Below are positions 29,422 through 40,300 of a DNA stretch of 44,120 bases, one piece after another. The notes beneath the pieces are model-generated. The model was not told the origin of the DNA. It searched no databases and saw nothing but the letters and a program-made list of their open reading frames with translations. How positions within the stretch are numbered: the stretch's first letter is position 1; every line of letters starts with the position of its first letter. Position numbers and translations under genes: made by a program. Source of the stretch: an uncultured Mycoplasmatota bacterium (GTDB taxonomy: Bacteria; Bacillota_I; Bacilli_A; RF39; UBA660); the NCBI GenBank assembly GCA_900547995.1, contig URIY01000007.1, positions 1 through 44,120 of the forward strand, in the 5' to 3' direction.

Positions 29422-32400
29422 GTGAAGAAAAAAATTGGTAGGAAGTTAAAAAAAGTTTTAAATGTAGTAATGATAGTAGGAATTTTAATTTCTTCATTTC
29501 CAATTACACCATTCATCCCTAAAGTAAATGCTTTAGCACGTGTATCTGGAGATAAGATAATAGAAACAGCCATGTCTTATAGTGACTGGGGATATTTGGA
29601 AGTAGGTACATGCACTGGTTTAGTCACTCGTACATTGAATAAACTAGGTATTGGTCAATCAATTGTAGGTATCCATCCATACGATATTGATAAACCTCAA
29701 CCTGAAGGTACTGGAGCAAGATATGCACCTGATAAGATGTATCAAAATGCTCTAAATCATCCAGAAGATGCTGTGCATATTTGGTCTGGTTATGTGAAAG
29801 ATGTAAAAGCAAATGCTCATTTATTTAAGAATGGGGATTTAGTTATTCAAAGACCAGAAGATAAAGCAAATTATACAGGCAGTGGACACGTAGGATTAAT
29901 TCATATATATAATAATACTATTTCAATGTATGGTGCTAATGGAGAAAGAAATGGTGTTGGTGATGCCATTTTAGCACGTGATATCATGACTAGAGGTACT
30001 AGTATTACTATTAACTCTCTTGATTACATTCATGTATTTAGATTAACTAAAGCAGAACCAGAGTATGCAACTACTACTTCAGAAAAATCAGCACAAGAAG
30101 TTGTGGACGTGTCATTTTATAAAACTGATCATGAATCTGGAAAACCATTATCAGGAGTAGAAGTAGAGTTTTATAGAGATGATGTTAAATTTGCAACAGG
30201 AATAACAGATGAGAATGGATACGCACTATCAACTTCAACAACAACTTATACATCTACTTCATCACCTAAAACTTATGTAACTAATTGGGACTATTTAGGT
30301 GAAGAAGAACAAGCAGAAGTTGATAAAAGAGGTGCTTATCATAATTTAGTAGATGCTCAAGCAGCTGCTGATTCTGAAGCATTAAAAAATGCAATGGATA
30401 AAGCTTCTCAAACTCATAAATATAGTGTAGTTGAAGTAAAAACTAAAACTAAATATTGGCTAAATCCAGATAATACTACTGATAGCAATTCAGCGACAGG
30501 TAGTGGAAGTATTAGTTTATCTTTATCAAATGAAAGGGTAAAAGGAACAGCTATATTAGTTAAAGAGGATGCAGATGTAGGTTATGCACAAAATGAAGCA
30601 GAAATTGATGGAGCATTATATGGATTATATGCTAACGAAAATATATTAGATCCTGCTGATGGTTCTATAATATATAATAAAGATGATGAAATAACTAGAG
30701 TTCGTATAGAAAATGGACAAGCACAAGTAGAAGATTTATATCTAGGTAGCTACTACTGGCTTGAATTGACTAGTTCAACTGGATATAAATTAAATAAAAA
30801 CAAAGAAGTTTTTACTTTAAGTTATTCCTCACAAAATGTGAAGATAGTGACTTCTAAATCAGTATCAAAAGAAGAAGTAATTACTGGAGATTTTGAAATA
30901 GAAAAAATTATAACTTCTGGTGAAGAATCAGAAATAGTGAAAAAAGAAGAGGGAGCAGAATTTATTGCTGTTGCTAAAAAGTATGTTGATAAATATGGAG
31001 ATATTGAAACTGCTTGGGAGCATAGAAATGAATTTACAGATAAAGAATACGATAAATTAGTGACTAATAAAAATGGTTATGATAAGTCAAAACAATTAGC
31101 TTATGGAACTTATGTTGTAAAACAAATAAAAGGACAAATGGATACAGAATTAGTAGAAAATACATTTACTTTTACTGTATCAAAGGAAAATCAAGATACA
31201 ATTAAATATATTGTTAATAATCGTTTATTTACATCTTATGTTAAACTTGTAAAAGTGGATGCAGAAACAGGAAAATTAATTACAGCATCAAATACATCAT
31301 TTAAAATCAAAAATGCTGATACTGGAGAATATTTAACACAAAAAGTTGCTGATACCACTTATGATACTTGGACAACATCAGATAAAGGAATGATACAATT
31401 ACCATTAGAAGTTAAAGCAGGGAATTGGATTTTAGAAGAAGTTGTAAGTCCAGATAACTACTTAATTAATAAAGATGGTGTAAGTTTCAAAGTGACTAAT
31501 ACAAATATTATTGAAACTGATTCTGATGGTGATCCATTATTAACAGTAGTGATGGAAGACAAAGCAGTAAAAGGTCAAATAAAATTTAAGAAATATGGTG
31601 AAGTATTAACAGGTATAGAAAAAGATGAAAATGGTAATATCAAATTTTTATATGAAGAAAAACCGTTAGAGGGAATGGTTGTTTATGTTCAGGCAGATGA
31701 AGACATTTTAGATCCAGCAGATAATTCAGTTATTTATAAAAAAGGTGAATTAGTTGATGTTATTACAACTTCATCATCAGGTGAAGCATTATCAAAATTA
31801 TTACCACTAGGAAAGTATGTAGCATTTGAACATCAAAGTCCAAATGGTATGTTGATTGATACAACACAATATAAAGTGTCATTAGATTTTGCTGACAACG
31901 AAACTGAGGTTGTTATGGAGACAATATCTATAACTAATGAACGTCAAAAAGTAGAATCTAATTTAACTAAATTAGATTCAGATACCAATACAGCACTAGA
32001 AGGTGTTGTTTTTAATTTGACTGCAATTAAAGATATTTACTCTTATGATGGTAAATTATTGGTAAAAGCAGGTACTTTGATTGAGCAAGGAATAACTGGA
32101 TCAGATGGTGGTTATATTTTTAAAGCAGATTTACCAATTTCTTTAGATGAAGAAACTTATTTTTCAATTACTGAAGAAAAACAATTAGAAGGATATTATA
32201 AAAATGATGATGCGATTTCTGTTGATACTAAATATAAAGGTCAAAATATAGAAAAAGTTTCTAATAGTCAGACAGTTTATAATAAAATAATTAAAAACTA
32301 TATTTTAATTAACAAAGTAGATTCTAGTACATTAGAAAATATAGTTAGTAAAAACTTTAAATTTAAGGTATGCACTGATATAGAATGTTCTAAAGTTATA

Positions 32401-32748
32401 GGAGAATATAGTGCAGATGTAGAAAAAGGAACGGCTTTAATTGATATAAAATATGGAACAACTATTTTTATTAAGGAAAGTTCAGCACCTGAGGGATACC
32501 TATTAAGTCCAGAAGTTGTAAAAGTAAGTTTAAATAGTGAAGGACTTTTTGTTAATGATGAAAAGGTAGAAACTGATGAGGATCTAACTTATAGTATTGT
32601 TTATCAAAACACATTATTACCAGTTATACAAGAAGGTGTACAAACTGGTTATGATAATAATATACCTATTTATATAATAATAAGTGGAATATCATTATCT
32701 GGTGTAATAGCAATAGCACTTTCATTACACAAAAAGAAAAGAAAATAA
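29422..32748 (+). CDS. Giant NlpC/P60-like and SpaA-repeat surface protein
   Basis: 1108 residues, GTG start behind AAAGGAG. A signal peptide with an ALA cleavage site near residue 39 is followed by an NlpC/P60-like cysteine peptidase domain (about 45-200): C64 in VGTCTGLVTRTLNKLG and H156 in SGHVGLIHIY. About seven prealbumin-like SpaA/Cna-B domains follow (about 220-1060), for instance ESGKPLSGVEVEFYRDD and LDSDTNTALEGVVFNLTA, with lysines and acidic residues that could form intramolecular isopeptide bonds. The C-terminus has VQTG, a transmembrane stretch and a KKKRK tail, a wall-anchor layout with a non-canonical sortase motif. It likely remodels peptidoglycan or mediates cell-cell contact for conjugation. 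Confidence 0.85.
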   Translation: MKKKIGRKLKKVLNVVMIVGILISSFPITPFIPKVNALARVSGDKIIETAMSYSDWGYLEVGTCTGLVTRTLNKLGIGQSIVGIHPYDIDKPQPEGTGARYAPDKMYQNALNHPEDAVHIWSGYVKDVKANAHLFKNGDLVIQRPEDKANYTGSGHVGLIHIYNNTISMYGANGERNGVGDAILARDIMTRGTSITINSLDYIHVFRLTKAEPEYATTTSEKSAQEVVDVSFYKTDHESGKPLSGVEVEFYRDDVKFATGITDENGYALSTSTTTYTSTSSPKTYVTNWDYLGEEEQAEVDKRGAYHNLVDAQAAADSEALKNAMDKASQTHKYSVVEVKTKTKYWLNPDNTTDSNSATGSGSISLSLSNERVKGTAILVKEDADVGYAQNEAEIDGALYGLYANENILDPADGSIIYNKDDEITRVRIENGQAQVEDLYLGSYYWLELTSSTGYKLNKNKEVFTLSYSSQNVKIVTSKSVSKEEVITGDFEIEKIITSGEESEIVKKEEGAEFIAVAKKYVDKYGDIETAWEHRNEFTDKEYDKLVTNKNGYDKSKQLAYGTYVVKQIKGQMDTELVENTFTFTVSKENQDTIKYIVNNRLFTSYVKLVKVDAETGKLITASNTSFKIKNADTGEYLTQKVADTTYDTWTTSDKGMIQLPLEVKAGNWILEEVVSPDNYLINKDGVSFKVTNTNIIETDSDGDPLLTVVMEDKAVKGQIKFKKYGEVLTGIEKDENGNIKFLYEEKPLEGMVVYVQADEDILDPADNSVIYKKGELVDVITTSSSGEALSKLLPLGKYVAFEHQSPNGMLIDTTQYKVSLDFADNETEVVMETISITNERQKVESNLTKLDSDTNTALEGVVFNLTAIKDIYSYDGKLLVKAGTLIEQGITGSDGGYIFKADLPISLDEETYFSITEEKQLEGYYKNDDAISVDTKYKGQNIEKVSNSQTVYNKIIKNYILINKVDSSTLENIVSKNFKFKVCTDIECSKVIGEYSADVEKGTALIDIKYGTTIFIKESSAPEGYLLSPEVVKVSLNSEGLFVNDEKVETDEDLTYSIVYQNTLLPVIQEGVQTGYDNNIPIYIIISGISLSGVIAIALSLHKKKRK

Positions 32749-32773
32749 TTCTATTTATTGAAGGGAGCAAACA

Positions 32774-35700
32774 ATGATAAAAAAATATATTGCTATTGAG
32801 CATAAAAACTCCAAATATTGTAAAGGTGTTCCTTATATATCAAAAAAAGAATTTAAAAAAAATAAAAATAATTTAATTGTTGGAAAGACTAAGTTAAAAA
32901 AATATAAATCCAGTTCTGAAAATAAAAATCTGGATTTATTATTATTTAACAACAAAGAATTCGAAATAAAAGAAAGATTATTTGGATTTAAAAAAGGATA
33001 CGTTTTTGTAGGTGATGATAAATATATTGCATTGAAAAGGCGTATCCCTTTTCTTTTTTTACTACTTCTTTTATTAATAGTTTTTATTATGTTTAGATTT
33101 TTGATACCTTGTAGTAATCAGGAAGATAAACCTATTGTAGTACCAGTTCAAAAAGAGGTAATTACTCCTGAAGACAATGAGGATAAAGAAACTATTAAAG
33201 AGGAGATTAATGTTGAGAAACCAAATAAAGTTAAGCCATCTTCAAAACAAGAATTATCAAAAGAATACAAAATTACATTTGATAGTAATGGTGGATATGG
33301 TAGCATGGAATCTATTATATGTAAATTAGACAACATTTGTATCTTAAACGAAAATAAATATACAAAAGAAGGATATAGTTTTCAAGGTTGGTCAACGAAA
33401 AATAATGGTGTAGCAGAATTTCAAGATAAAGCAGAATTAAAGAATTTGTCTTCTAAAAATGGTGACAATATAACTTTATATGCTGTATGGGAAATTAAAT
33501 CTTATCAAATAACATTTTTGGATTATGATAAATCTATAATTCAACAAGATAAGTTAGAATACAATAGTAAAATTATTTTACCTGAAAATCCAACTAGAAA
33601 AGGGTACACATTTAAAAATTGGGATAAAGAGTTATCCACAGTAAAAGAAAACCTAACTATTAATGCTTTATATGATATTGATAGTTATGATATATCTTAT
33701 AAATTAAATGATGGAATATTAGATGAAGCACCTATTAATTACAATGTTGAAAGTAAAGATATAATAATCCCTTCGCCTAAAAAGGATGGTTATTCATTTA
33801 TAGGTTGGACAACACCAGATAATAAAGAACCTATAATAGACTATAAAATATTAACAGGTTCTGTTGATAATATAGAATTAGAAGCTAATTATGATGCTAA
33901 TATATATAATTTAATATTCAATTCAAAAGATAATAATGACTCTTTAATAAAAAGAAAAATTAAATTTGATTCTGAATATGGAACATTACCAGAAGTAGAA
34001 AAGGATGGTTATACTTTCAATGGTTGGAAAAACTCGAATGGTGACTTCGTATCAAGTGATACATTATACAATGTCCCTGAAGACACTAATTTATATGCTG
34101 AATGGAATTTAATAACCTATGATATTAAATATAATCTCAACGGTGGAACGTTAGATAAAGCACCTACTAACTATAATGTTGAAAGTGAAGATATAATAAT
34201 TCCTTCACCTAAAAAGGATGGTTATTCATTTATAGGTTGGGCAACACCAGATAATAAAGAACCTAAAATAGATTATAAAATATCAACAGGTTCTATTGGT
34301 GATAAAGAGTTAACTGCAAATTATGAACCAATAACTTATTATATTTCTTATAATTCATCTGAAGGTCAAGGTGAAATGGAAAAACAAGAATTTGCATATA
34401 ATCAAACTTCTAAATTAAATAAGAATCAATTTACAAAAGAAGGATATACATTTATAGGATGGTCAACATCAATAGATGGAGATGTAATGTATAATGATGA
34501 ATCAGAAATATCCAATTTATCATCTAAAGACAAAGATGTGATTACTTTATATGCTAAATGGGAAATTATAAAGTTAAATGTAAAATATTATGATTTGTTT
34601 GGAGCATTATTAAAGAGTGAAACAGTTGAATATGGAAAAAAATCTGTTGCACCTGAAGATATGTTTATTGATGGTTATACTTTTGAAGGTTGGAATCCAT
34701 CTCTTGATGTAATAAGAGAAGATACCATATATAAAGCACAATATACCATTAATGAATATACAATTAAGTATAATTTTAATACTTGCAGTAATGATGATGG
34801 TCAAGAAATTAAATATAATGTAGAATCTGATACAATTACATTACCGACACCTACAAGAACTGGGTATACATTTTTAGGGTGGACTGGAAGCAATGGATTA
34901 AAACCTCAATTAGAAGTGATAATTCATAAAGGTTCTATTGGCGATAAAACTTATAAAGCAAATTGGGTATCCAATTCATATAAAGTAAGTTTAAATGCAA
35001 ATGGTGGAGTAGTAAATGAAGATTATATTATGATTTCTTATAATAGTTTATATGGAACTATACCGACACCCACAAGAGTTGGTTATACTTTTGAAGGTTG
35101 GTATTATAACGATACATTAATAACAGAAGATAGCATACAAGATAAGGAATTTGATCACGAATTAGTAGCTAACTGGAAAACTATACAATATGATATAACT
35201 TATAATTTAGCTGGTGGGACAGCATCTCCATTACAAACAAGCTACAATATTGAAAGTGATTCATTTGTACTTCCAATACCTACAAGAACAGGATATACGT
35301 TTACAGGTTGGACTGGCACTGATTTAAGTTCATTATCTAAAAATGTGACTATAAATAAAGGAACAATTGGAAATAGAAGTTATACAGCAAATTGGACTAT
35401 TAATTATTATACAGTTAATTATTATGTAAATGGTTCTTTATGGGCTACTCGTTCAGTTGCATATAATACAGCACTTGAAAACTTAGATGCTCAAAGTGTA
35501 TTAGATATTTATCATAAATTTAATTACTGGGAAGGTTGGGTAGATAAAATGCCAACAAATACAGTTAATTTATATGCTAACATTACAGAATCTTATTGTA
35601 TGTTAATGACTGGACATGGACCTTATAAAAATGCTGAAGGATTGCTAAATGTCTTTAAATCAGCAGGTTGGACAGGAAGAATAGAAGAAGCACCATCTGC

Positions 35701-35905
35701 TCCTGGATTTTACTGGGTAGTCACAGATTACACTTTAACAAGAGCTCAAGCTGATATTCAGAGAGATTATATAGCAAATCATACTAATTATACCAGTTAT
35801 AATTATCCATACTTATATTGGGTTGCTGTATCATGTACTAATGGTATAGGGGATACTTGGACTAGAAGTGTAGGAACTAAACAATTTACTAGTCAATATC
35901 AGTGA
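32774..35905 (+). CDS. Giant membrane-anchored InlB B-repeat (Listeria-Bacteroides repeat) surface protein
   Basis: 1043 residues. An unusual cytoplasmic-side N-terminal domain (1-88) precedes one transmembrane segment (about 91-112), so it is type II and the rest is outside. After an acidic/lysine linker, about eleven InlB B-like/Flg_new repeats of 60-75 residues run from about 165 to 930, each with the signature KxGYTFxGW and ending in YAxW. The C-terminal ~105 residues (YCMLMTGHGPYKNAEGLLNVFKSAGW...) are a separate unknown domain, somewhat SPOR-like in layout. Repeats 3 and 5 are nearly identical at the DNA level. It is 25 bp behind the SpaA-type gene, and both may be expressed as one adhesion unit. 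Confidence 0.85.
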   Translation: MIKKYIAIEHKNSKYCKGVPYISKKEFKKNKNNLIVGKTKLKKYKSSSENKNLDLLLFNNKEFEIKERLFGFKKGYVFVGDDKYIALKRRIPFLFLLLLLLIVFIMFRFLIPCSNQEDKPIVVPVQKEVITPEDNEDKETIKEEINVEKPNKVKPSSKQELSKEYKITFDSNGGYGSMESIICKLDNICILNENKYTKEGYSFQGWSTKNNGVAEFQDKAELKNLSSKNGDNITLYAVWEIKSYQITFLDYDKSIIQQDKLEYNSKIILPENPTRKGYTFKNWDKELSTVKENLTINALYDIDSYDISYKLNDGILDEAPINYNVESKDIIIPSPKKDGYSFIGWTTPDNKEPIIDYKILTGSVDNIELEANYDANIYNLIFNSKDNNDSLIKRKIKFDSEYGTLPEVEKDGYTFNGWKNSNGDFVSSDTLYNVPEDTNLYAEWNLITYDIKYNLNGGTLDKAPTNYNVESEDIIIPSPKKDGYSFIGWATPDNKEPKIDYKISTGSIGDKELTANYEPITYYISYNSSEGQGEMEKQEFAYNQTSKLNKNQFTKEGYTFIGWSTSIDGDVMYNDESEISNLSSKDKDVITLYAKWEIIKLNVKYYDLFGALLKSETVEYGKKSVAPEDMFIDGYTFEGWNPSLDVIREDTIYKAQYTINEYTIKYNFNTCSNDDGQEIKYNVESDTITLPTPTRTGYTFLGWTGSNGLKPQLEVIIHKGSIGDKTYKANWVSNSYKVSLNANGGVVNEDYIMISYNSLYGTIPTPTRVGYTFEGWYYNDTLITEDSIQDKEFDHELVANWKTIQYDITYNLAGGTASPLQTSYNIESDSFVLPIPTRTGYTFTGWTGTDLSSLSKNVTINKGTIGNRSYTANWTINYYTVNYYVNGSLWATRSVAYNTALENLDAQSVLDIYHKFNYWEGWVDKMPTNTVNLYANITESYCMLMTGHGPYKNAEGLLNVFKSAGWTGRIEEAPSAPGFYWVVTDYTLTRAQADIQRDYIANHTNYTSYNYPYLYWVAVSCTNGIGDTWTRSVGTKQFTSQYQ
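33728..33850 (+). repeat. Internal repeat copy A in the InlB-repeat gene
   Basis: About 123 bp nearly identical to 34160-34282 (offset 432 bp, exactly 144 codons or two protein repeats). It encodes a shared SPKKDGYSFIGW block. The low divergence compared with the other repeats indicates a recent duplication or gene conversion. Confidence 0.8.
34160..34282 (+). repeat. Internal repeat copy B in the InlB-repeat gene
   Basis: Partner of 33728-33850, with a few silent and conservative differences (TTP to ATP, IID to KID). Confidence 0.8.
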
Positions 35906-35944
35906 TGATAAGATACAAAAAAGATAAGGAGGAACAACTTAAAT

Positions 35945-36076
35945 ATGGTAAATAAAATATTAATTTGTTTATTATTTTTATGTTTATTGTTTCTTTTGCT
36001 ATTCTTATATTCATGTTGCGTTATTTCTGGAAGAATCTCAAGAGAGGAGGAAACTTTTGATGAATTTCAAAAATGA
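35945..36076 (+). CDS. 43-residue single-pass membrane microprotein
   Basis: ATG 35945 follows AAGGAGG (about 35926-35932). It encodes MVNKILICLLFLCLLF, a hydrophobic helix, then CCVISGRISREEETFDEFQK with stop TGA at 36074-36076. It overlaps the next gene by 17 bp. It has a clear ribosome binding site and fits between the surface-protein gene and the conjugation genes. No family recognised. Small membrane proteins of this size occur in many conjugation modules. Confidence 0.5.
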   Translation: MVNKILICLLFLCLLFLLLFLYSCCVISGRISREEETFDEFQK

Positions 36077-36482
36077 TTGGATAGAGAAAAATATTCTAAA
36101 AACATCTTCAAATAAAAATTACGAAGATTATCCAAATCAAATGAAAAAAGAGTTAGAAAAACAAGCAAATAAATTTGATTTTGAAATATTTTCATATCAA
36201 AAAGATCATTATTTGATGGCAGCAGTTTTAAAAGATAAAAATGAGGATAGATTTATATCTATAATGATAAAGGATTTATCTTGTTTCAAAGAACGTACAT
36301 ATAAAGGTGTAGAACTTCGCTATATGGAAAATTCTAAAATGATAAGTAGAACTGTTGTCACTCACACTTCTTGGAATGAAATAGGCATAACAGCTAGAAG
36401 AATACTTGAATGTAGAAAAAACCTAGAGAAACGTAATGAGGAGGATATAAAACAAAAGGAATTAGAAGAACTTGAAAGATAA
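36060..36482 (+). CDS. Unknown conserved-looking ICE protein
   Basis: 140 residues from the ATG at 36060, behind GAGGAGG at nine bases; the in-frame TTG at 36057 is not needed. Soluble, mixed alpha/beta (DFEIFSYQKDHYLMAAVLKDK, SRTVVTHTSWNEIG) with a charged helical tail. No family recognised. It lies at the head of the primase/coupling-protein region. Confidence 0.65.
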   Translation: MNFKNDWIEKNILKTSSNKNYEDYPNQMKKELEKQANKFDFEIFSYQKDHYLMAAVLKDKNEDRFISIMIKDLSCFKERTYKGVELRYMENSKMISRTVVTHTSWNEIGITARRILECRKNLEKRNEEDIKQKELEELER

Positions 36483-36499
36483 TTTTTTTTAAAATTAAT

Positions 36500-36515
36500 G
36501 TTTACTAGTATAAAC
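36500..36515 (+). promoter_or_regulatory. ICE operator copy 5
   Basis: GTTTACTAGTATAAAC, in the gap before the 36533 gene. A weak promoter (TTGAAA at 36472-36477, TAATGT at 36496-36501, spacing 18) would put the operator over its start point, a repressing position. Confidence 0.75.
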
Positions 36516-36532
36516 AAAGAAAGGAATGTCAG

Positions 36533-37399
36533 ATGAAGAGCATAAGTTTAGAAAAAAACGGTAAAAATATAAGAATATTAGGAAATCAAGCGACTATTGA
36601 TAGAGCAACTCCTATTATTGATAGACTTAATTTAACAGGTATTGAATCAAAAGATAGATTATTAATTCAAAATTGTATTGATGATAATAAGATAGGTGCA
36701 ACTATTTTATATGATGGCAATACAGTTTATTCTTTCAACAAAATTGTGGATAAATATAAAAAGATTCAAAAGGATAATATGCTTTTAAATTTATCGGATG
36801 ATTTATATAAATTCTTTCTAAATGCTTGTGGTGATATTGCTCATTATGATAAATCTGGATATATTTATTATTATGATAATGATTTTAGAAAATTAGAAAA
36901 TACATTTTTAAAACATTGTAGATGCAATGATAGATTTTCAGATGTAAAAAGAATATTTAAAAAATTAAAAATAGGGCAATATTACAATGACCGTGAAAGA
37001 ATTGATCTTAATAAATTAAGTAAGAACGAGGTAAAAAAAATCATTGAACAATGTAATTGGAATGTTTCAATTACAAATAAAAATATCTGGGAATTGTCAA
37101 TAAGCATCAATCCAAATTTCAAATTTTGTTTTGAAATAGATACAACTTATTTAAAAACAGGCGATATAATTAAATGTTTGATGGAATATTGTATTAAATT
37201 TGATGCAGATGAATATATTGATATTCTTGTAAAGCAAAGAAGTAGCAGTGGTTCTCCATCAGTTAGAACTATTGTTAATAATGCAGATATAATTTATTCA
37301 AAGATGCAACAGTTTGCTATGGATTTATTATATTATGGAAGACTTGCAGCACAGAATTTAATCGAGAAGGAACAGGAAGATATTGAAATAGAAAGGTAG
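36533..37399 (+). CDS. Unknown protein in front of the primase gene
   Basis: 288 residues, soluble, alpha-rich, with aromatic clusters (YDKSGYIYYYDND, YCIKFDADEYID) and no recognised domain. ATG behind GAAAGGA, 18 bp after operator copy 5. Its stop directly abuts the GTG of the primase gene, so the two are translated together. A replication or DNA-transfer accessory role is likely from context only. Confidence 0.65.
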   Translation: MKSISLEKNGKNIRILGNQATIDRATPIIDRLNLTGIESKDRLLIQNCIDDNKIGATILYDGNTVYSFNKIVDKYKKIQKDNMLLNLSDDLYKFFLNACGDIAHYDKSGYIYYYDNDFRKLENTFLKHCRCNDRFSDVKRIFKKLKIGQYYNDRERIDLNKLSKNEVKKIIEQCNWNVSITNKNIWELSISINPNFKFCFEIDTTYLKTGDIIKCLMEYCIKFDADEYIDILVKQRSSSGSPSVRTIVNNADIIYSKMQQFAMDLLYYGRLAAQNLIEKEQEDIEIER

Positions 37400-40300
37400 G
37401 TGACAAATATTAGTCTATATAGTGAAGTATTAAAACAAGCAAGTATTGTAGATGTATTGAACTATTATGGATTAAATTTAAATCATAATAAATGTTTATG
37501 TCCTTTTCATAATGATAACAATCCTAGTTTGGTAGTTAATCCTAAAAAGAACATTGCAACATGTTTTGCATGTGGGACAGGTGGAAATGCTATTTCATTT
37601 GTTCAGAAGTATGAAAAAATTATTAACAATAATGATATTTCTTTTAATGAGGCAATTACCAAAGTTGTATCAGAAATTTGTCATTTGAATATAGATGTAT
37701 CTCATTTAAAAAAGAATAAATATAATAATAAGTATTTTGTATCTTCAAGAAGGTATACAGAAGATGAACAAAAACTTTTACAACTAAATGAAAAACTAAA
37801 TAAATTATTTTCTTATAATTTGAGTGTATCTAAAGAACCTAAAGATTATTTATATAAAAGAAATATAACAGATAAGGATATGAAAGAAGTAAGTATGGGG
37901 TTTGCTCCCAAAGGACAATTACTAAAAATTTCAGAAAAAAATGAAAATTATCCACGCCCTGAATTAATAGAACTCGGATATTTACGACACAATGATTATG
38001 GTGATTTGTACGAAACTTTTTCGGATAGAATCATGATTCCTATTCATGACGAAAAAGGAAATATAGTCACCTTTTGTGGTCGTACTATTAAAGATGAAAC
38101 ACCTAAATATTTACACACACATGAAACAAAAATTTTTCAAAAGAAAGAATTGTTATATAATTTTTCTAATGCTAAACCATTAGCATATAATGATGAATTA
38201 ATTTTAGTAGAAGGTTATATGGATGTTGTAGGTGCCAAAAAAATAGGGTTTGAGAATGTAGCAGCATTAATGGGTACTGCAATTACTCCTGAGCATATAA
38301 AATTAATTAAAAATAATCGTTCATCAATTACTTTGGCATTAGATAATGATTTTGATAAACAGGAAAATATAGGTAGAACAAAAATGCTTCAACACATTCC
38401 AGTATTATTAAATGAAGGTTTTAAAGTTGATGTAATAGACTTTTCTAAAATAGGTAATTACAAAGACTTTGGTGTTTTGGGAGAAAAAGAAATACCATTT
38501 ATGGAAGTCCAGAAAGCTAAAACTTCTGGATTTTCATTCTTATTAGATTATAAATATTTTAATAATTTAGAATTAAATGTTGAAAATATTTCTCTTGCAT
38601 ACAAACAATTAAAACAAGATAAAATAATTAATAACACTTATGATGAATCATTATTCAAAGAATATTTATTAAATCGAACTGAGTACAATAAAAAAGAATT
38701 AGATGAAATAATTTATCCAAAAAGAATAGAAGAGAAAGAAAATGCTTTAAGTAAATTTAATTCAAAAGCTATGAGTAATTTTCTTTATTCTGAATTAAAA
38801 TTACAAATAGATAAAATGGATGATGTAGTATTGTCTTCATATTACTTAAATTTTAAAAGTTCAGTTGAAAATAAGTTAGTGTCTGTATTTAATAAAGATC
38901 CTGAATTATATTTAGATTATTCCACTTCAACTTTGAATACTAAACTTTTATTGAATGAATTCTTAAAAGATAATAAAGAATATTCTGATTATGAAATTCT
39001 TAATCGTTTCAAATATAATTCTGTATTTGATAAAACTTATATTAAAAATTCTAAAGGTAGTGCAATGATAAAATTAAAAGATAATCAAAAGCAAATGGTA
39101 ATTGATCAATATGAGAATAGTTTATCTGATGAATCAAAATTGGCTTTAGAAGAAGTTGAAGAACTATATATTATTAATAGCATTGATGATCTTGATGGTA
39201 TTTTAAATTATGATAATAATACACTTAATATGATAAAAGATAATTTAAAAAATAGAATGTTTTTAAACAAAGATAAAATGGAATTTTTTAAATATGGAAA
39301 TCTTTTTCCTAGTATTAATAAAGAATTTATAGATGATAAGTTTAAAGGGTCAACTGGTAATTTTAAAACAATATTATTTTATAATAATTTGGATAATAAA
39401 TTGAATATAGATAAAAGTAATGTTGTATCAGAAAAAGAGTTAAAAAAAACTGAAGAATCTAAATCAAAAGAAATGGATAAAACTAAGGAAAGTTTTATTA
39501 AAAGAGATTATGAATTTTCAATTAATAAAATGTTATTGATAGACTCTAAGGAAACTGATAAACATTATTTTGTAAGAATACCATTTACAAGTGCTAAAGA
39601 ATATTTTTATATACCTAAAAATGAATGTTTAAAATCAGATAATGGAGATACCATTTTTACAAAGTTAAAGTATGGACAATCTCATTCAATATACAATGTT
39701 GATGGTGAATATATTGGTACAAAAAGTTTTGAAGAGTTAAAAGCAAATTGGGAGGATAAAACTAAAAAAAACGTAAGGGTTTTAGAAAAAACTGAAGATG
39801 TTCAGTCAGTCCCAAAGGAAGAAGATATTTTATATGACAATAGTTATATTTCAAAATATAAAGAACCTATATGTAAAATATACCATTCTAAAATATACTT
39901 AGAAACAGAAAAAGGATTTTATATTAAAACTGAAGATCCAAATGTTCTACTATTTGCAATAAAGAAAATATGTAATTGGACAGATAATAAAAGTTATTTA
40001 ATCATAGCACCACGTAAAGGTATATTTAATAGTGGTATGTCAAAATATAGATTAACAGGATATAAAAAAGATTATGAAGGAAAGTTATCTTTTTCTGAAA
40101 TCAGTAAATATGTTAAGGTGTTTACACCTAGCAATTTGAAAAATAAGGAAATTTTAACCTTAGAAATCCCAAAAGTAAAATGTAGTTTTAAATCTAATTT
40201 TATAAAAGTACCATTGGTTATAGATGATTTGGAAGGATATATAGAAGTTAATTTAGTAAAGAGTAAGATTGATAAAGAGAAAGTAGTATTAGAATTTTTG

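Noticed and set aside
33728..34282. Mobile element or IS as the cause of the 123-bp DNA repeat
   Set aside because: The repeat is in frame, spaced by exact protein-repeat units and has no terminal inverted repeats or transposase.
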